The notes below the pieces were generated by a model, which saw only the letters and a list, made by a program, of their open reading frames with translations, was not told where the DNA came from and did not search any database. The position numbers were made by a program, and so were the translations under genes. Shown here piece after piece: positions 30,499 through 40,593 of a DNA stretch of 45,028 nt. Where the stretch lies: assembly GCA_937928555.1 (NCBI GenBank), contig CALFWR010000087.1, positions 1-45,028 on the forward strand. The letters are read 5' to 3'. Every line of letters starts with the position of its first letter. Position 1 is the stretch's first letter. This DNA is from an uncultured Pirellulaceae bacterium (GTDB taxonomy: Bacteria > Planctomycetota > Planctomycetia > Pirellulales > Pirellulaceae).

Positions 30499-30685
30499 CC
30501 CGGATTATTCACGACGACGGGCGTTGATTCTACGTCTGGCCAACAGGAGCAAGGGAAAAGCTGAATTTCAACAAGAAAGGTGAATCATTCGGTAGATGAA
30601 AACCACAGCGATCGTTTCATCGCATCAGAGTCGCGGATCACTGTCTCAACTGATTCTGACGCCCACGCCTCGTGAATAATCCGGG
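30499..30685 (+). mobile_element. MITE-like element, copy 6, TSD TTCAC
   Basis: Complete 187-bp copy with perfect direct repeats TTCAC (30494-30498, 30686-30690). The internal inverted repeat GATGAAA (30595-30601) / TTTCATC (30615-30621) is perfect here. It starts 11 bp after the argH stop codon. Confidence 0.95.
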
Positions 30686-30690
30686 TTCAC

Positions 30691-30886
30691 AAACCCTGAG
30701 GGTGACGATATTGCCGTTTTGGTCATCTTCACCCCTGCGTTTCCTGCACAGGTACGGACTGTGCGGAATCTGCCGATTCGGAAAATTTGCGTTTACCTAA
30801 CCGCCAAGGTTTTCGCTGCAACTACAATCGAAAGCATCGCTTCAAGCCTTGTGTTTGAGCGGCCTTTGTGACGATCCAACACGGTC
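30691..30886. other. Intergenic remainder upstream of HEAT gene
   Basis: No gene, tRNA or convincing promoter is seen between element copy 6 and the ATG at 30887. A weak inverted repeat around CACAG..CTGTG near 30753 was noticed. A TACAAT at 30821 is a possible -10 box without a matching -35. Confidence 0.4.
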
Positions 30887-33157
30887 ATGAGTATGCGCCG
30901 ACTTCGCCCCGTTTTTCCATGGATGGCTCTCCGATTTTCAGGGCCTCCGATTGTTTTAGCCTCCTTTATCACCGCACTTTCGGTGGTCCCGTTGGCGGTT
31001 GCGCAAAACGATAATCCGTTCGGAGAAGACGACAGCGACGACGCAGCCATCGTCCTTACCGAACCAAACACAACACGCGTTGGCGAATCGACGACCGACC
31101 TGCTGATTCGCTCGGTGACCCAATCCAATCCGACAACACCGTTGCAGCTTTCACAAGCCATCGTTGTGATGATGGACCTGGACCAATGGGACCGAGCCAA
31201 CGACTACCTGAACCAGTTCGCCGCAATCGAACTTGACGGTCCCGGCGCCTACAAGTTGAACGACAAAATTGGATCGGACTTTTTCTATCAGTTGGCACGT
31301 GTGGATGAACTCCAACCCGCCGGTCGCGAACAGGCCACACGGGTCTTTGGACTTGCCACCCAATGGGCCAATTCGCGGGAAAGAATCGATGGCCTTCTGG
31401 ATCAACTGGCCAGCGAAAACACAATCCTGCGCAGCGAGTCCTTTGAGCGACTTCGGCGAATTGGCAACCCTGCGGTTGCCCGGATACTTGAATCGTTCAC
31501 TGACGAAAACCGCAAAGACGAATACCCTGGCTTGCGCGGCGCACTGTATCGCTTTGACAAAACGGCGGTTCCGGTTCTGATTGGTGCAGCGCACGCAGAA
31601 GCTCCCGAAGTTCAACTCGAAGCCATTCGCGCGCTGGCAGAACAGAGTTCCAACGAAGCGCTCGACGAGATGATGTGGGCCTGGCTTGATCCGAAATCTC
31701 CCCCCAAGAGCAAAGCCGTCGCTGCGTCGAGGATGACAAAGGCCGGCGTTGCCTTGGACCCCGGTAAGATGGAAGCCCGACTCGCGACGCGCGTGCGGCG
31801 CTTTCTCGCTGGACGTCGCACCTCCACCGACGACATCAGCGGAGACCTCAAAGTCTGGAACTGGAACGGTGACACCGGCCAACTCGAATCCGCAAGAATC
31901 GATCCGCGAATTGGCACACGCCAGCGAGGCCTGAGGCTGGCCCGCACGCTTTACAACATCAATCCGAATTCGGTCGAAAACCAGAAACTTCTGATGTTGT
32001 CCGAATTGGAATCACGCAAGCGCGCCAGCGGGCCGTCGCGACGCATCGACGCGCAAGCGTTTGTTGATGCTTATCCCCAAGCCAATGCCGATCGACTCAA
32101 TCAACTGCTGCTCGACGCGATCCAGATGGATTTGATTCCGGCCGCGATTGCCTGCTGTGAAGTCCTGAAAACGTCTGCCAATGCGGCGCACCTCAACGGT
32201 CGCCCCTGCCCGCTGGTCGAAGCGATTCTCAGCGGCGAAAGGCAGCTTCAGTTCGCAGCCTTTGACGCCATCACGGAGATCGATCCGAAAACTCCTTTTC
32301 ATGGCTGCAGCTACGTGGCGGACTTTGCCACCTACATCGCGTCGAGCCGATTTCAGCGCGCGGTGTTGGTGGGGCACAATCGCGAAGAAGTCGCTCGGTC
32401 AACCGCCGCCACTTTACAGTCGCTCAAATGGGGAGGCGATCCCGCGATCAACAGCCGGGAGATCTTCGAACGCATCAACGCCAACCCCGATCTCGAAATT
32501 TTGCTTATCGGTGATGCCATCACCCGGCCAGCGGCCCGCGAACTGGTGCAGCAACTGCGAAACAACTGGAAAGCAAAGCGAATTCCAATCGGAATCATTG
32601 CCGATACCGAAGAACGCCTGATCCGGTCGTCACGACTTACCCACGGAGCCGATCAGCTTTTGACTTTCCCGACTCCTACCGACACACAGGCATTGGCTCG
32701 CCAAATCGGCGAGCTTGGCAAACTGCACAAGACCTGGGGTGCGGTCAGCAGCGACGACCGCTTCGCCCACGCAAGTCGTGCCGTGCAGTGGCTTAGCCGC
32801 ATCTCGGTGGACTCGCAATATGGATTCTATAACGTTGCCAAGTTCGAGGACCGGATGCTGGAGTGGCTTTACCATCCCGAGTTCACAGAACCGGCCGCAA
32901 AGATTCTTGCTGCCAACCCTTCGGCAACCGCTCAAAGAGCCCTAGTCAGTTTCATCAGCCAAAATGAACTTCCCATCGAAGCCCGTCAGGCGGTCGCCAA
33001 CTCGTTTGAAAAAGCCATCGAATCAAGTGGAACGCTACTGACGACCGGCGATATTAAGCTCCAGTACGATCGCTACAACGCCAGCGAAAGCCAACCCGTG
33101 GAAACGCAACAAATCCTTGGACGTGTCCTGGACATCATCGAAAAGGCCGCCCAATAG
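30887..33157 (+). CDS. Large HEAT-repeat-type exported protein
   Basis: 756 residues. An N-terminal signal sequence (about 1-40; FITALSVVPLAVAQ) points to export. Residues about 60-330 are helical and include HEAT-like repeats (SFERLRRIGNPAVARILESFTDE, VPVLIGAAHAEAPEVQLEAIRALAE). Residues about 510-610 contain a Rossmann-like segment, LEILLIGDAITRPAARELVQQLRNNW, then IPIGIIADTEERLIRSSRLTHGADQLLTFP. This recalls a receiver domain but lacks a clear phospho-acceptor Asp pair. The C-terminus is helical again. I know of no assigned function. The stop codon TAG is part of an inverted repeat. Confidence 0.8.
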   Translation: MSMRRLRPVFPWMALRFSGPPIVLASFITALSVVPLAVAQNDNPFGEDDSDDAAIVLTEPNTTRVGESTTDLLIRSVTQSNPTTPLQLSQAIVVMMDLDQWDRANDYLNQFAAIELDGPGAYKLNDKIGSDFFYQLARVDELQPAGREQATRVFGLATQWANSRERIDGLLDQLASENTILRSESFERLRRIGNPAVARILESFTDENRKDEYPGLRGALYRFDKTAVPVLIGAAHAEAPEVQLEAIRALAEQSSNEALDEMMWAWLDPKSPPKSKAVAASRMTKAGVALDPGKMEARLATRVRRFLAGRRTSTDDISGDLKVWNWNGDTGQLESARIDPRIGTRQRGLRLARTLYNINPNSVENQKLLMLSELESRKRASGPSRRIDAQAFVDAYPQANADRLNQLLLDAIQMDLIPAAIACCEVLKTSANAAHLNGRPCPLVEAILSGERQLQFAAFDAITEIDPKTPFHGCSYVADFATYIASSRFQRAVLVGHNREEVARSTAATLQSLKWGGDPAINSREIFERINANPDLEILLIGDAITRPAARELVQQLRNNWKAKRIPIGIIADTEERLIRSSRLTHGADQLLTFPTPTDTQALARQIGELGKLHKTWGAVSSDDRFAHASRAVQWLSRISVDSQYGFYNVAKFEDRMLEWLYHPEFTEPAAKILAANPSATAQRALVSFISQNELPIEARQAVANSFEKAIESSGTLLTTGDIKLQYDRYNASESQPVETQQILGRVLDIIEKAAQ

Positions 33158-33192
33158 CGGTTGCGGTCGGTTTCAGGTTCAGCGCACCGCTA
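33155..33192 (+). repeat. Inverted repeat TAGCGGT/ACCGCTA at the stop codon
   Basis: TAGCGGT at 33155-33161 includes the stop codon, and ACCGCTA at 33186-33192 is its perfect complement. It shares the TAGCGGT half with the REP-like repeats behind the lptD-like gene and cysK but lacks the GTGAGCCG part, so it may be a short form. Confidence 0.5.
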
Positions 33193-33243
33193 CATTTCCT
33201 GTTCGTTTCGGTGCGGATCGTCGGCTACAATGGAATCCATGAG

Positions 33244-33430
33244 CCCGGATTATTCACGAGGCGTGGGCGTCAGAATCATTTCCGACAGTGATCCGCGACT
33301 CTGATGCGATGAAACGATCGCTGTGGTTTTCATCTACCAGACGATTTACATTTCTTGTTGAAATTCAGCTTTTCCCTTGCTCCCGTCGGCCCGACGTAGA
33401 ATCAACGCCCGTCGTCGTGAATAATCTGGG
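33244..33430 (-). mobile_element. MITE-like element, copy 7, TSD ATGAG at a start codon
   Basis: Complete 187-bp copy with perfect direct repeats ATGAG at 33239-33243 and 33431-33435. The second copy supplies the ATG of the Uma2 gene; the first copy is its stranded twin. Between HEAT gene and element lies about 85 bp, with the short inverted repeat and nothing else recognised. Confidence 0.95.
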
Positions 33431-34033
33431 ATGAGGACTGCCAAACATCGGATGCCAATTTCCATCCAGGACTATCTCGAAGATGAAAAGTCCGCACAGC
33501 TGAAGCATGAGTACGTCTTTGGCGAAGTCTACGCAATGGTTGGCGGGACAGTCGCCCACAGTCGAATCTCGGTGAACGTGACAGGTGAACTATTTGCTCA
33601 ACTCAAAGATTATCCTTGCGAGGTGTTCAACTCCGACGCAAAGATAAAAATCACGACGAAAAACGGCGTTCGCTTCTTCTACCCGGACGTCTCGGTTGTC
33701 TTGGACTCCAACCCTGACCCGGAACTCTACCAGGAATCCCCCAAAGTCGTCATCGAAGTCCTTTCCAGATCGACTCGACGCGATGATCTCGGCTCCAAAA
33801 AAGACGGATACCTGGAACTGGCTTCTCTCGACACCTACATTTGCCTTGAACAATCAACGCAGGTTGCGATCGTGTTTCAACGTACCGCCATGGGAACATT
33901 TGAGGAGCTTGAATACGAAGGAGACCAAGCGATCGTGCCGCTGCCGTCGATCGATTGCACGCTTCCTTTGGGTGATGTTTACAGGGGAGTCGAACTGGTG
34001 GAAGAAAAACACGACGACGAACTCGGCCAGTAG
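33431..34033 (+). CDS. Uma2 family nuclease-like protein (PD-(D/E)XK)
   Basis: 200 residues of the Uma2/DUF820 family, which has a restriction-endonuclease fold. The N-terminus has the family motif KHEYVFGEVYAMVGGT, with HSRISVNV after it. The putative active-site residues are in FFYPDVSVVLD (Asp) and KVVIEVLSRSTRRDD (Glu, then Ser/Thr-Arg-Asp). Length is typical. Cellular role is unknown for the family, which is often found in multi-copy accessory sets. The apparent start ATG at 33431 lies in the 5-bp duplication left by element copy 7, and the next ATG is at 33452 (MPISI). There is no Shine-Dalgarno in the element terminus, so expression may be lost or altered. Confidence 0.88.
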   Translation: MRTAKHRMPISIQDYLEDEKSAQLKHEYVFGEVYAMVGGTVAHSRISVNVTGELFAQLKDYPCEVFNSDAKIKITTKNGVRFFYPDVSVVLDSNPDPELYQESPKVVIEVLSRSTRRDDLGSKKDGYLELASLDTYICLEQSTQVAIVFQRTAMGTFEELEYEGDQAIVPLPSIDCTLPLGDVYRGVELVEEKHDDELGQ

Positions 34034-34094
34034 TTGCGAACTTTTTCGGTAACCTTGCAGCGGGTTGGCGTGTAATTGTTATCGGGAGGCGATT

Positions 34095-34832
34095 TTGCAA
34101 AGAAAGTCCCAATCCGACCGCTTCGAAACCACCCAGTGGTCCGAAGTTCTCCTTGCTGGAAACCCCAACCAACTCGGTGCCAAAGAAGCCCTTGATAGGC
34201 TGTGCCGAAAGTACTGGTTTCCGGTTTACGCTGTGCTGCGCAAACGCGGGTCAACTCATACCGACGCCGAAGACCTCACCCAGGCTTTCTTCGCCGAAGT
34301 CCTCTCGGACAACAAAATCGCCGTCGCCGACAAAGCACGAGGCCGCTTTCGCTGGTTCCTCCTGACCGCCTGCAATAACTTTGTGGCCAACGTTCATCGC
34401 CACCAAACGGCTCTTAAACGCGGCGGCGGACAGAAACACATTTCGATCAACATCGACATGGAATCCGGGCTGCAGCGATACAAGTCCCTTGAGGATCAAC
34501 AGTGGACTGCCGAGCAAATTTTCGACCGACGCTGGGCTTTGGAACTGATCGACCATGCCACAAACCGGGTCCGTGACGAATACGAAGCCCGCGGGAAAGC
34601 CGCCTGGTTCGAAGCCCTCGAGCCCTTCATCGCTCCCGGCACCGAACTACCACCGCATAACCAAATCGCTGCAGGTCTCAATGTCAGCGTGGGAGCCGTC
34701 AAGACTGCCATTCATCGTTTGCGAAAACGGTTCGGCGTCGCTTTGCAGGAAGAAGTCGCCGAAACCGTTCATCACCGAAAAGAAGTGAAGGACGAATTGA
34801 AAATTTTGCTCGATGCACTCACCGGAGCATAA
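34095..34832 (+). CDS. ECF-type RNA polymerase sigma factor, kinase-linked
   Basis: About 245 residues. The start is a TTG at 34095 with GGGAGG ending 5-6 nt before it; the frame's first TTG at 34065 has no such site. The N-terminal part (FETTQWSEVLLAG, then ALDRLCRKYWFPVYAVLRKRG and DAEDLTQAFFAEVL) is the region-2 type seen in planctomycete extracytoplasmic sigma factors. The C-terminal half has a helix-turn-helix (HNQIAAGLNVSVGAVKTAIHRLRKRF) of region-4 type. It lies 190 bp before a Ser/Thr kinase on the same strand, a common planctomycete pairing, so phosphorylation-dependent control is a reasonable guess. A REP-like repeat lies between them. Confidence 0.85.
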   Translation: MQRKSQSDRFETTQWSEVLLAGNPNQLGAKEALDRLCRKYWFPVYAVLRKRGSTHTDAEDLTQAFFAEVLSDNKIAVADKARGRFRWFLLTACNNFVANVHRHQTALKRGGGQKHISINIDMESGLQRYKSLEDQQWTAEQIFDRRWALELIDHATNRVRDEYEARGKAAWFEALEPFIAPGTELPPHNQIAAGLNVSVGAVKTAIHRLRKRFGVALQEEVAETVHHRKEVKDELKILLDALTGA

Positions 34833-34855
34833 GCTCAGCACCGCGAACATCAAAG

Positions 34856-34883
34856 TGAGCCGTTGGCCGTAATGCCTCGGGTG
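34856..34883 (+). repeat. REP-like hairpin repeat, copy 3
   Basis: GTGAGCCGTTGGCCG then TAATGCCTCGGGT, a diverged version of the repeats at 6207 and 17727, 23 bp after the sigma-factor stop codon. It is a candidate terminator before the kinase. Confidence 0.55.
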
Positions 34884-35022
34884 GCCCAACGAGAAACGCT
34901 GGGCCTGTTTTCCCCGTCTCAAAACCTTTTACCGCATTGAATGTAACCTTTCAAAACATCCCGTGTATTTGAATATAGAGCCGCCAAACTTCCTTCTATT
35001 GGCGGTACAACAAAGGACCATC

Positions 35023-36702
<1,680 letters not shown>

Positions 36703-36708
36703 TTCGAA

Positions 36709-37060
36709 AGTAGCTCGCTTCTCGGAGGCGAAAATTCACAGACTACGGCTCGGAGAGGTTGTGGTTTTATCCCGGATTATTCACGACGACGGGCGTTGAC
36801 TCTCGTCTGGCCAACAGCAGCAAGGGAAAAACTGAATTTCAACGAGAAATGTAAATCATCCAGTAGATGAAAACCACAACGATCGTTTTATCGCATCAGA
36901 GTCGCGGATCACTGTCTCAACTGATTCCGACGCCCACGCCTCGTGAATAATCCGGGTTTATTCACCGCAATGCCAATGCCATTCCTGCAGCAGTGTTAGA
37001 CGAGCGCAACCCTCCCCGGCGGTGAACCGCCGACCCTCCCAGATGGGAGGGTGATCAAAA
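36709..37060 (+). repeat. Second repeat family, copy II, interrupted by MITE
   Basis: The same family as 27979-28161, but split into 36709-36770 and 36957-37060 by MITE copy 8. Left of the insertion it has CTCGCTTCTCGGAGGCG and CGGAGAGGTTGTGG; right of it CAATGCCAATGCC and the two terminal hairpins (CGGCGG-tgaa-CCGCCG, CCCTCCCA-ga-TGGGAGGG). It lies between the kinase and the NRDE gene; the rest of the gap to 37126 shows nothing more. Confidence 0.75.
36771..36956 (+). mobile_element. MITE-like element, copy 8, TSD TTTAT, nested
   Basis: Complete 186-bp copy with perfect direct repeats TTTAT (36766-36770, 36957-36961). It is inserted into repeat family 2. Comparison with the empty homologous site near 28040 shows the insertion boundaries independently of the direct repeat. 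Confidence 0.95.
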
Positions 37061-37126
37061 CGACAGTCGCCAACATCCAGGGGATCTATCGAAGAGTTCT
37101 CGCTTCCTTCACCCTGGCTTACGGAG

Positions 37127-37912
37127 CTACGCGTTGGCGGCGTTGGCGTTTGCCTTGGCTCGTGACTCGCGCAGACCGCGGCTGAGGATATCGCGAAGCA
37201 TCGGGCTGTAGTCCTCGTACTTCACCTGGTCGGGTGCACCGTTGGCGTACTGATAAATCGCATCACGGGGCTTTTTGCCGACCGCAATCAAAGTCGAACT
37301 CACCGTGCCGAAGTCCTTCTCACGAACAACCATGCTAGGCCGATCAGGAGCGATCGGCGAGCGAGCCAAAACCTTGCTGGCGATCGCAAGGAACTTGACC
37401 GGCGAATCGAGCGTCTGAAGCGTCAGCAGTCGCTGAGCCATCGAACCACGTGCATCCCGCGAACTGTTCACGTCAGCGTCAGTCACAATCGAAAGCCCCT
37501 GCCCGAGTTCACACGCGTTGAGGTCATTTCCACCGTGAACCACCCAACCGGATTCCGGATCGGCAATCACGTAGTTGGCACCGCGGTACTGGTCGCTGTG
37601 AAGCTCTTCCATCGCCAAATCGAGCCCAGCCCGAGCTGAATCGGCTTTGAGAATTTCCCGGACCAGCATGTGTCGCGATTTGCGAGCGCCAAGTCCTTCG
37701 CGCTTGCGGCGAGACGTCATCCCCACAAAAAGTCCGTTCTGATTGATGCCAAGGCACGTACCGCCATTCTTGTCGGTACTTGCCAAAACGCGGGGTTTAC
37801 CCGATTGAATCGAGGGGTTGGGGAAAACTTGTTCGAAAGATGAATCGCGATTAAAAGCTACCAGAATGGGTGATTCGGGGACGAGGTGATATACGATTGC
37901 CAAAAGGCTCAT
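37127..37912 (-). CDS. NRDE (TANGO2-like) family protein
   Basis: About 261 residues from ATG 37912 (MSLLAIVYHLV); a GTG at 37921 lies 3 codons upstream. The family pattern is clear: PILVAFNRDSSFEQ, which holds the NRD motif after which NRDE is named, GGTCLGINQNGLFVGMTSR, and a later Asp/Gly region (NYVIADPESGWVVHGGNDL). TANGO2-type proteins usually begin Met-Cys; this one begins Met-Ser, so the conserved Cys is missing. The family is linked to heme trafficking in some organisms, but function here is unknown. The C-terminal ten residues are an Ala/Asn-rich tail. It is a lone gene on the minus strand. Confidence 0.8.
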   Translation of the reverse strand: MSLLAIVYHLVPESPILVAFNRDSSFEQVFPNPSIQSGKPRVLASTDKNGGTCLGINQNGLFVGMTSRRKREGLGARKSRHMLVREILKADSARAGLDLAMEELHSDQYRGANYVIADPESGWVVHGGNDLNACELGQGLSIVTDADVNSSRDARGSMAQRLLTLQTLDSPVKFLAIASKVLARSPIAPDRPSMVVREKDFGTVSSTLIAVGKKPRDAIYQYANGAPDQVKYEDYSPMLRDILSRGLRESRAKANANAANA

Positions 37913-38099
37913 GAGCGTCACTTTTCAAAGATCTTGAGTTGGTCCGTAACTTCAGCAACCCGGAATTCCCTCTCGAACTGCTGCTACTGGTCTCCGCCAG
38001 CAAAAAGTCCAATCTATCCGAATGAGGTCCGCAAGACACCCTAAAAAGCGGGGTAAAGGGCCGAATAGCCATCAAATCCAAAATCTGAAAAGCGGCAAA

Positions 38100-38125
38100 A
38101 ACCAAAGCCAATCGCCCCTTTGGTT
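38100..38125 (-). terminator. Possible intrinsic terminator of the sigma/anti-sigma operon
   Basis: Read on the minus strand, AACCAAAG and CTTTGGTT form an 8-bp stem with a 10-nt loop, followed by TTTG. It starts 21 bp downstream of the anti-sigma gene's stop codon at 38146. The stem is GC-poor but position and T-tail fit. Confidence 0.45.
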
Positions 38126-38145
38126 CTTTCGTCTGTCGCCGCTTG

Positions 38146-39669
38146 CTAGTATGGAGCCTCGTCAAAGTCATCGATCTCGAAATCGCTGTCCAGGCCATTT
38201 TCACGAAGAAAACGGCGAAACTCTTCTTCTTCGGCGGGTTCGGCACTTTTGACGATGTTTTCCGCCTCCCAGTACAAGCGGGTCAGAGATTCGTACCAGT
38301 CATCGGGATGCATATTGTCCAGCTTGTCACGGGTCACCACCGGAAGCGTTTCATAAAACGCCTTCAGTTTGGTGGTCTGAATCGGAAACCGGGTCTTGTT
38401 GGCGACTTCGATCCAACGCAGCACCAACTCCCGTTTTTCGTCCACTTCCAGTCCATCCAAGATCAGCAGCGACGAGCGAGTCAACTGGTTCTCAAGTTCC
38501 CGCATTCCGTACTGAGTTTCGTTGGCTTTGGCGGCGATAAGCTGACCAAAGTTTTCCCTGTCCTGCCGCATCAGAAAATCAACGAGTTGCCCGATCGGGC
38601 CGGACATCACCCGGCTCACGTCGTCCTCGAGAATGGGCAGGCCTTTTTTGCTGCGGATATCTGAAAAGACCTTTCCTGCCCGTTTGCGGATCTCGGGGTT
38701 GTAGCACGTAATCGCAAAATCATACCAACCGTAAAATGCTTCTGCGTCTTCGACCGGAAGTTTGGTCGCGCCGAGTCTTCCAAACGCCTGTTCGGCCTGA
38801 AGCCGCGTAATCTCACGAATCTTGCCCAGCCGTTTCTCGATCGGAGAATCCAACAAACCAGTCCGCTGGCTGGCACGCAAGGTCTTCAACCAGTCGTAAT
38901 AGGAAACCAGCGACTCCCACAAGCGATCGCGATCAGGATCGTTGGAAAGCAGATTGTGGAAATCCCGAATGGCGGTCTGAGTCTCTTGCGGGAGAGCTTC
39001 AAATTTCTGCTTTTTGGCGAACAGGTCCTCGCGTTGCTGGTCGGTCATACTCGTCAGCCGGTCGCTACGATCTTGGATCATGTCCGCCGACGGGGGCACG
39101 GTGGTGGCAACCAGATCCACAACCGCTTCCTCGGTTTCATCTTCGGAGTCGACCGGGAAAAGCTCTTCCACCTCAGAGAACAATCCGCGCTCATAGATGG
39201 AGTTGAGAAAGTGAATCCCCTGCTCCGGATCGTTGTCGGAGAAAACTCTCGAGTAGCGGTCGTAATTTTCAATCACCGGAAGCTCGCCAAGCAACTCCCG
39301 TTCGGGCTGCTCGATCGATTCACGGGTCGCGAAAAAGGCCACTGCAAAGAGAGTCAATGGCAAACCCAACATCGCCAGAGCCCCGATAATTCTCGGACCC
39401 CACGCCGAAATTCCGCTTCGCTGGCGACCCGCGATCGCCATTTCCACCGTCGTACGAACAAAGGCAACATCCGGTTTAACGGCCGGCAATGCGTCCAACA
39501 TGTCCCAGGCATTTTGCATGTCCTGCATCTGGCTGCGAAAACCGGAATCGCTCGCAAGCCGCCTTTCGACCGCAATGGTTTCGGACTCCGACAACTCGCC
39601 GTCTAGGTACGCGGTCAACAGCTCGCTATCAAGCTCTTCTGGCGCTCGGTCCCCGTTCGATTCACTCAT
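38146..39669 (-). CDS. Anti-sigma-factor-like membrane protein
   Basis: 507 residues. The N-terminal segment (about 12-60; ELLTAYLDGELSESETIAVERRLASD) is the helical zinc-less anti-sigma motif seen in membrane anti-sigma factors. A single transmembrane helix follows at about 92-113 (IIGALAMLGLPLTLFAVAFFA). The remaining 390 residues should lie in the periplasm. They are charged and helical, with no recognised domain, and end in an acidic tail (DSDFEIDDFDEAPY). Its ATG overlaps the sigma gene's stop (ATGA, 39666-39669), so the two are translationally coupled. The function as sequestering partner of the upstream ECF sigma factor is inferred from this and the N-terminal motif. Confidence 0.82.
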   Translation of the reverse strand: MSESNGDRAPEELDSELLTAYLDGELSESETIAVERRLASDSGFRSQMQDMQNAWDMLDALPAVKPDVAFVRTTVEMAIAGRQRSGISAWGPRIIGALAMLGLPLTLFAVAFFATRESIEQPERELLGELPVIENYDRYSRVFSDNDPEQGIHFLNSIYERGLFSEVEELFPVDSEDETEEAVVDLVATTVPPSADMIQDRSDRLTSMTDQQREDLFAKKQKFEALPQETQTAIRDFHNLLSNDPDRDRLWESLVSYYDWLKTLRASQRTGLLDSPIEKRLGKIREITRLQAEQAFGRLGATKLPVEDAEAFYGWYDFAITCYNPEIRKRAGKVFSDIRSKKGLPILEDDVSRVMSGPIGQLVDFLMRQDRENFGQLIAAKANETQYGMRELENQLTRSSLLILDGLEVDEKRELVLRWIEVANKTRFPIQTTKLKAFYETLPVVTRDKLDNMHPDDWYESLTRLYWEAENIVKSAEPAEEEEFRRFLRENGLDSDFEIDDFDEAPY

Positions 39670-40358
39670 TTGTCTTCCTCGCTTACCTGATCCGTTTTCA
39701 GCTCGGTGGCGACGCTTTCGACAAGTCCTCCTGACTCCAAGTAGGGTCGCAGGATCTCTTTGAGGTTACTGCGGGCACGAGACAGCAAACTCTTCACCGC
39801 CTGCGTCGATAACCCCATCGCTTCGCCGATTTCCAGATAACTCATTCCCTCGAATTTCGAAAGCATCGTGGCGATACGCTGCCTTTCGCCCAACTGTTCG
39901 ATCGCCGCCAGCATCACGTTTTCCATCTCGGACTTGAGCAACTGCCGCGTGGGCATCAATCCGCTTTTCTCCTTTGCCATCACTTCCAGGGGACGAACCG
40001 GCATCGAACTCGAAGACGTTGACACCAGGTTGATCTCCCGACGCCTGGATGCTTTCCGCAGCGCGTTGCTGGCCACGTTATGGGTGATCGTAAATAGCCA
40101 GGTGGAAAATTTGGCCGTCGGCACGTAACGCTCACGCGCCCGATAGACTCGCAGAAACACATCCTGGGCAAGGTCTTCGGCCAAGTCTCGGTTGCTTACC
40201 ATGTGCGTCAGAATTCCGACCAGACGAGCCTGATACTTTTCAACTAGCTCCTGAAACGCCGCATTGTCTCCCTTCCGCACGCGAATCATCAGCCGTACAT
40301 CCGGATCCGTCTGCTCGTAGTGAGACTTTTTCTGCTCTAGCGGATCGGAATCTGTCAT
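39666..40358 (-). CDS. ECF RNA polymerase sigma factor (RpoE/SigW type)
   Basis: 230 residues. Region 2 runs from AAFQELVEKYQARLVGILTHM through DLAEDLAQDVFLRVYRARERY to FSTWLFTITHNVASNALRK, the standard core-binding and -10 recognising block. Region 4 (VMLAAIEQLGERQRIATML, then SYLEIGEAMGLSTQAVKSLLSRARSNLKEIL) holds the helix-turn-helix for the -35. The linker between them is about 45 residues with a Ser-rich stretch. The downstream coupled gene encodes the likely anti-sigma factor. It belongs to a different sub-type from the kinase-linked sigma factor at 34095. Its target regulon cannot be read from this window. Confidence 0.92.
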   Translation of the reverse strand: MTDSDPLEQKKSHYEQTDPDVRLMIRVRKGDNAAFQELVEKYQARLVGILTHMVSNRDLAEDLAQDVFLRVYRARERYVPTAKFSTWLFTITHNVASNALRKASRRREINLVSTSSSSMPVRPLEVMAKEKSGLMPTRQLLKSEMENVMLAAIEQLGERQRIATMLSKFEGMSYLEIGEAMGLSTQAVKSLLSRARSNLKEILRPYLESGGLVESVATELKTDQVSEEDK

Positions 40359-40530
40359 GAACGGATTTCAGAAGAAGGTTGCAATTAAGTTAACCCGCTC
40401 GGGCTGATTTCGTGGTGACCCAATTTGGGCTTTGTCCCCCATTTTGCGAATGATTCGCTGTTACCGCGAGCCGATTTGCCGGGAAACCGGGATTCCAACG
40501 AAGAACTAGCCTTTTGCCGGTAAAACAAAT

Positions 40531-40536
40531 ATAATC
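40531..40536 (+). promoter_or_regulatory. TATAAT -10 box before histone-like gene
   Basis: TATAAT at 40531-40536 lies 57 bp before the ATG. No good -35 is found at 16-18 bp. Tentative. Confidence 0.35.
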
Positions 40537-40593
40537 TCCGGTTTTCCCAGTCCGCGCCAATCGCGGTCCTCAACCCCCATTCAATACCTGATC

